Shown here one piece after another: positions 62,568-64,000 of a stretch of DNA of 64,000 nt. Made by a program: the position numbers and the translations under genes. Every line of letters starts with the position of its first letter. Position 1 is the stretch's first letter. Origin of the DNA: Henricia sp. BOLD:AAB3569 (lineage: Eukaryota > Echinodermata > Asteroidea > Spinulosida > Echinasteridae); assembly GCA_037783545.1 (NCBI GenBank), contig JBBELK010000096.1, positions 2,480,001 to 2,544,000 on the forward strand. The letters are read 5' to 3'. The notes beneath the pieces are model-generated. The model was not told the DNA's origin and ran no database searches. It worked only from the letters and a program-made list of their open reading frames with translations.

Positions 62568-64000
62568 ATGCAAAATTTGAAGTTAGTCGGAAAATTTCTT
62601 GACTTCCAAATTTGCCGCCGTTTGGACCACACTTTGACCAAATTCCCGTCCCAAACAAGACTGAGCATGCGCACGAGTCAGGAGTACACGGACAGCCACG
62701 GTCTGCAGAGCAGGCAGGAAGCCCGAGCCCAGTTTTCCCTAAACTCTGAAATTTCTCGGCCATTTCCGGTCGAAAGTCTGTCATTTTTTCAGGACTCGTG
62801 CGGAATATAGACTGTTTGGAGCATGCAAAATGTGAAGTTCGTCGGAAAATTTCTTGACTTCCAAATTTGCCGACGTTTGGACCACACTTTGACCAAATTC
62901 CCGTCCCAAACAAGACTGAGCATGCGCACGAGTCAGGAGTACAGGGACAGTCACTGTCTGCAGAGCAGGCAGGAAGACCGAGCCCAGTTTTCCCTAAACT
63001 CTGAAATTTCTCGGCCATTTCCGGGCGAAAGTCTGTCAATTTTTCAGGACAAGTGCGGAATATAGACTGTTTGGAGCATGCAAAATGTGAAGTTCGTCGG
63101 AAAATTTCTTGACTTCCAAATTTGCCGACGTTTGGACCACACTTTGACCAAATTCCCGTCCCAAACAAGACTGAGCATGCGCACGAGTGATCAGGAGTAC
63201 ACGGACAGCCACGGTCAGCAGAGCAGGCATGAAGCCCGAGGCTAGTTTTCCCTAAACTCTGAAATTTCTCGGCCATTTCCAGGCGAAAGTCTGTCAATTT
63301 TTCAGGACAAGTGCGGAATATAGACTGTTTGGAGCATGCAAAATTTGAAGTTCGTCGGAAAATTTCTTGACTTCCAAATTTGCCGCCGTTTGGACCACAC
63401 TTTGACCAAATTCCCGTCCCAAACAAGACTGAGCATGCGCACGAGTCAGGAGTACACGGACAGCCACGGTCTGCAGAGCAGGCAGGAAGCCCGAGCCCAG
63501 TTTTCCCTAAACTCTGAAATTTCTCGGCCATTTCCCGGCGAAAGTCTGTCAATTTTTCAGGACAAGTGCGGAATATAGACTGTTTGGAGCATGCAAAATT
63601 TGAAGTTAGTCGGAAAATTTCTTGACTTCCAAATTTGCCGCCGTTTGGACCACACTTTGACCAAATTCCCGTCCCAAACAAGACTGAGCATGCGCACGAG
63701 TCAGGAGTACACGGACAGCCACGGTCTGCAGAGCAGGCAGGAAGCCCGAGCCCAGTTTTCCCTAAACTCTGAAATTTCTCGGCCATTTCCGGGCGAAAGT
63801 CTGTCAATTTTTCAGGACAAGTGCGGAATATAGACTGTTTGGAGCATGCAAAATGTGAAGTTCGTCGGAAAATTTCTTGACTTCCAAATTTGCCGACGTT
63901 TGGACCACACTTTGACCAAATTCCCGTCCCAAACAAGACTGAGCATGCGCACGAGTGATCAGGAGTACACGGACAGCCACGGTCAGCAGAGCAGGCATGA
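62568..64000 (+). repeat. Third restart of the block, cut by window end
   Basis: It opens with GTTAGTCGG/GGACTCGTGCGG (variant near 62791), GTACAGGGACAGTCACTG and the GCAGGCATG monomer (63078), matching 60292 at an offset of 2276 bp. At 63336 it departs: where the other copies have the 227-bp monomer it has ordinary 255-bp monomers, then another GCAGGCATG monomer. The window ends in mid-monomer. Confidence 0.85.

Larger units (their letters stand above)
34947..64000 (+). repeat. 255/258-bp satellite array, right segment
   Basis: About 114 further monomers of the same family and orientation. The segment resumes at the exact monomer position where the left segment stops, so the two are one array split by the LINE. 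It is still in mid-monomer at the last base and therefore continues to the right. Late variants are common here: GCCGCCG in place of GCCGACG, GGACTCGTGCGG in place of GGACAAGTGCGG, and CATTTTTTCAGG in place of CAATTTTTCAGG. No other gene or element is visible in this stretch. Confidence 0.98.

Noticed and set aside
1-64000. rDNA intergenic spacer subrepeats or 5S rRNA/tRNA-derived repeats
   Set aside because: No rRNA sequence occurs in 64 kb, and no A-box/B-box pair with the right spacing is visible in the monomer.
1-64000. Telomeric repeats
   Set aside because: No TTAGGG, TTAGG or similar short tandem runs were seen.

Overview
This window is almost entirely one tandem satellite array, interrupted by a single dead LINE. 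The satellite monomer is 255 or 258 bp; the difference is a 3-bp TGA indel in a GAGTGATCAGG / GAGTCAGG segment. I count about 240 head-to-tail monomers, all in the same orientation, and the array runs off both ends of the window. There is no host protein gene, rRNA, tRNA or CRISPR that I can support. The window is from a eukaryote, very probably an animal: it has megasatellite-scale higher-order repeats (HORs) and a CR1/L2-group LINE of the kind common in marine invertebrates, lower chordates and fish. I cannot name the species. By my count a consensus monomer is about 48% GC with 14 CpGs, close to expectation, so CpGs are not depleted.

The array is a patchwork of locally amplified HOR domains that can be told apart by private variants. 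Domain A (1-8004) is a 9-mer/5-mer/4-mer set of units, and the whole 4620-bp set begins again at 4621. Domain B (8005-14649) is built around a monomer with a 10-bp deletion (245 bp), in 503-, 760- and 1019-bp units. Domain C (14650-21669) is built around a 227-bp monomer carrying a 32-bp deletion plus a 4-bp insertion. Domain D (21670-29595) consists of 9-, 7-, 7- and 6-monomer versions of one unit. Domain E (29596-36983) is the stretch that received the LINE. Domain F (36984-64000) has super-repeats of about 6.2-6.6 kb, with nested 1542-, 3819- and 2276-bp duplications.

The LINE (about 32128-34946, minus strand) is 5'-truncated inside its APE-type endonuclease. It keeps recognisable endonuclease and reverse transcriptase motifs but has two frame breaks. 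It ends in a hairpin-bearing 3' UTR and an (AAT)n tail. It sits exactly in register within one monomer, with at most a 2-bp target duplication, and uninterrupted paralogous copies of its target monomer lie elsewhere in the array.

The minus strand carries very long open frames (up to 1779 codons) because 255 and 258 are multiples of three and the consensus has no stop in that frame. I treat these as a by-product of periodicity, not as genes, but list them as a testable oddity. The best candidates for something undescribed are the satellite family itself, its layered HOR architecture, and a conserved 13-bp inverted repeat in most monomers. A centromeric or other heterochromatic role is possible but is inference only.
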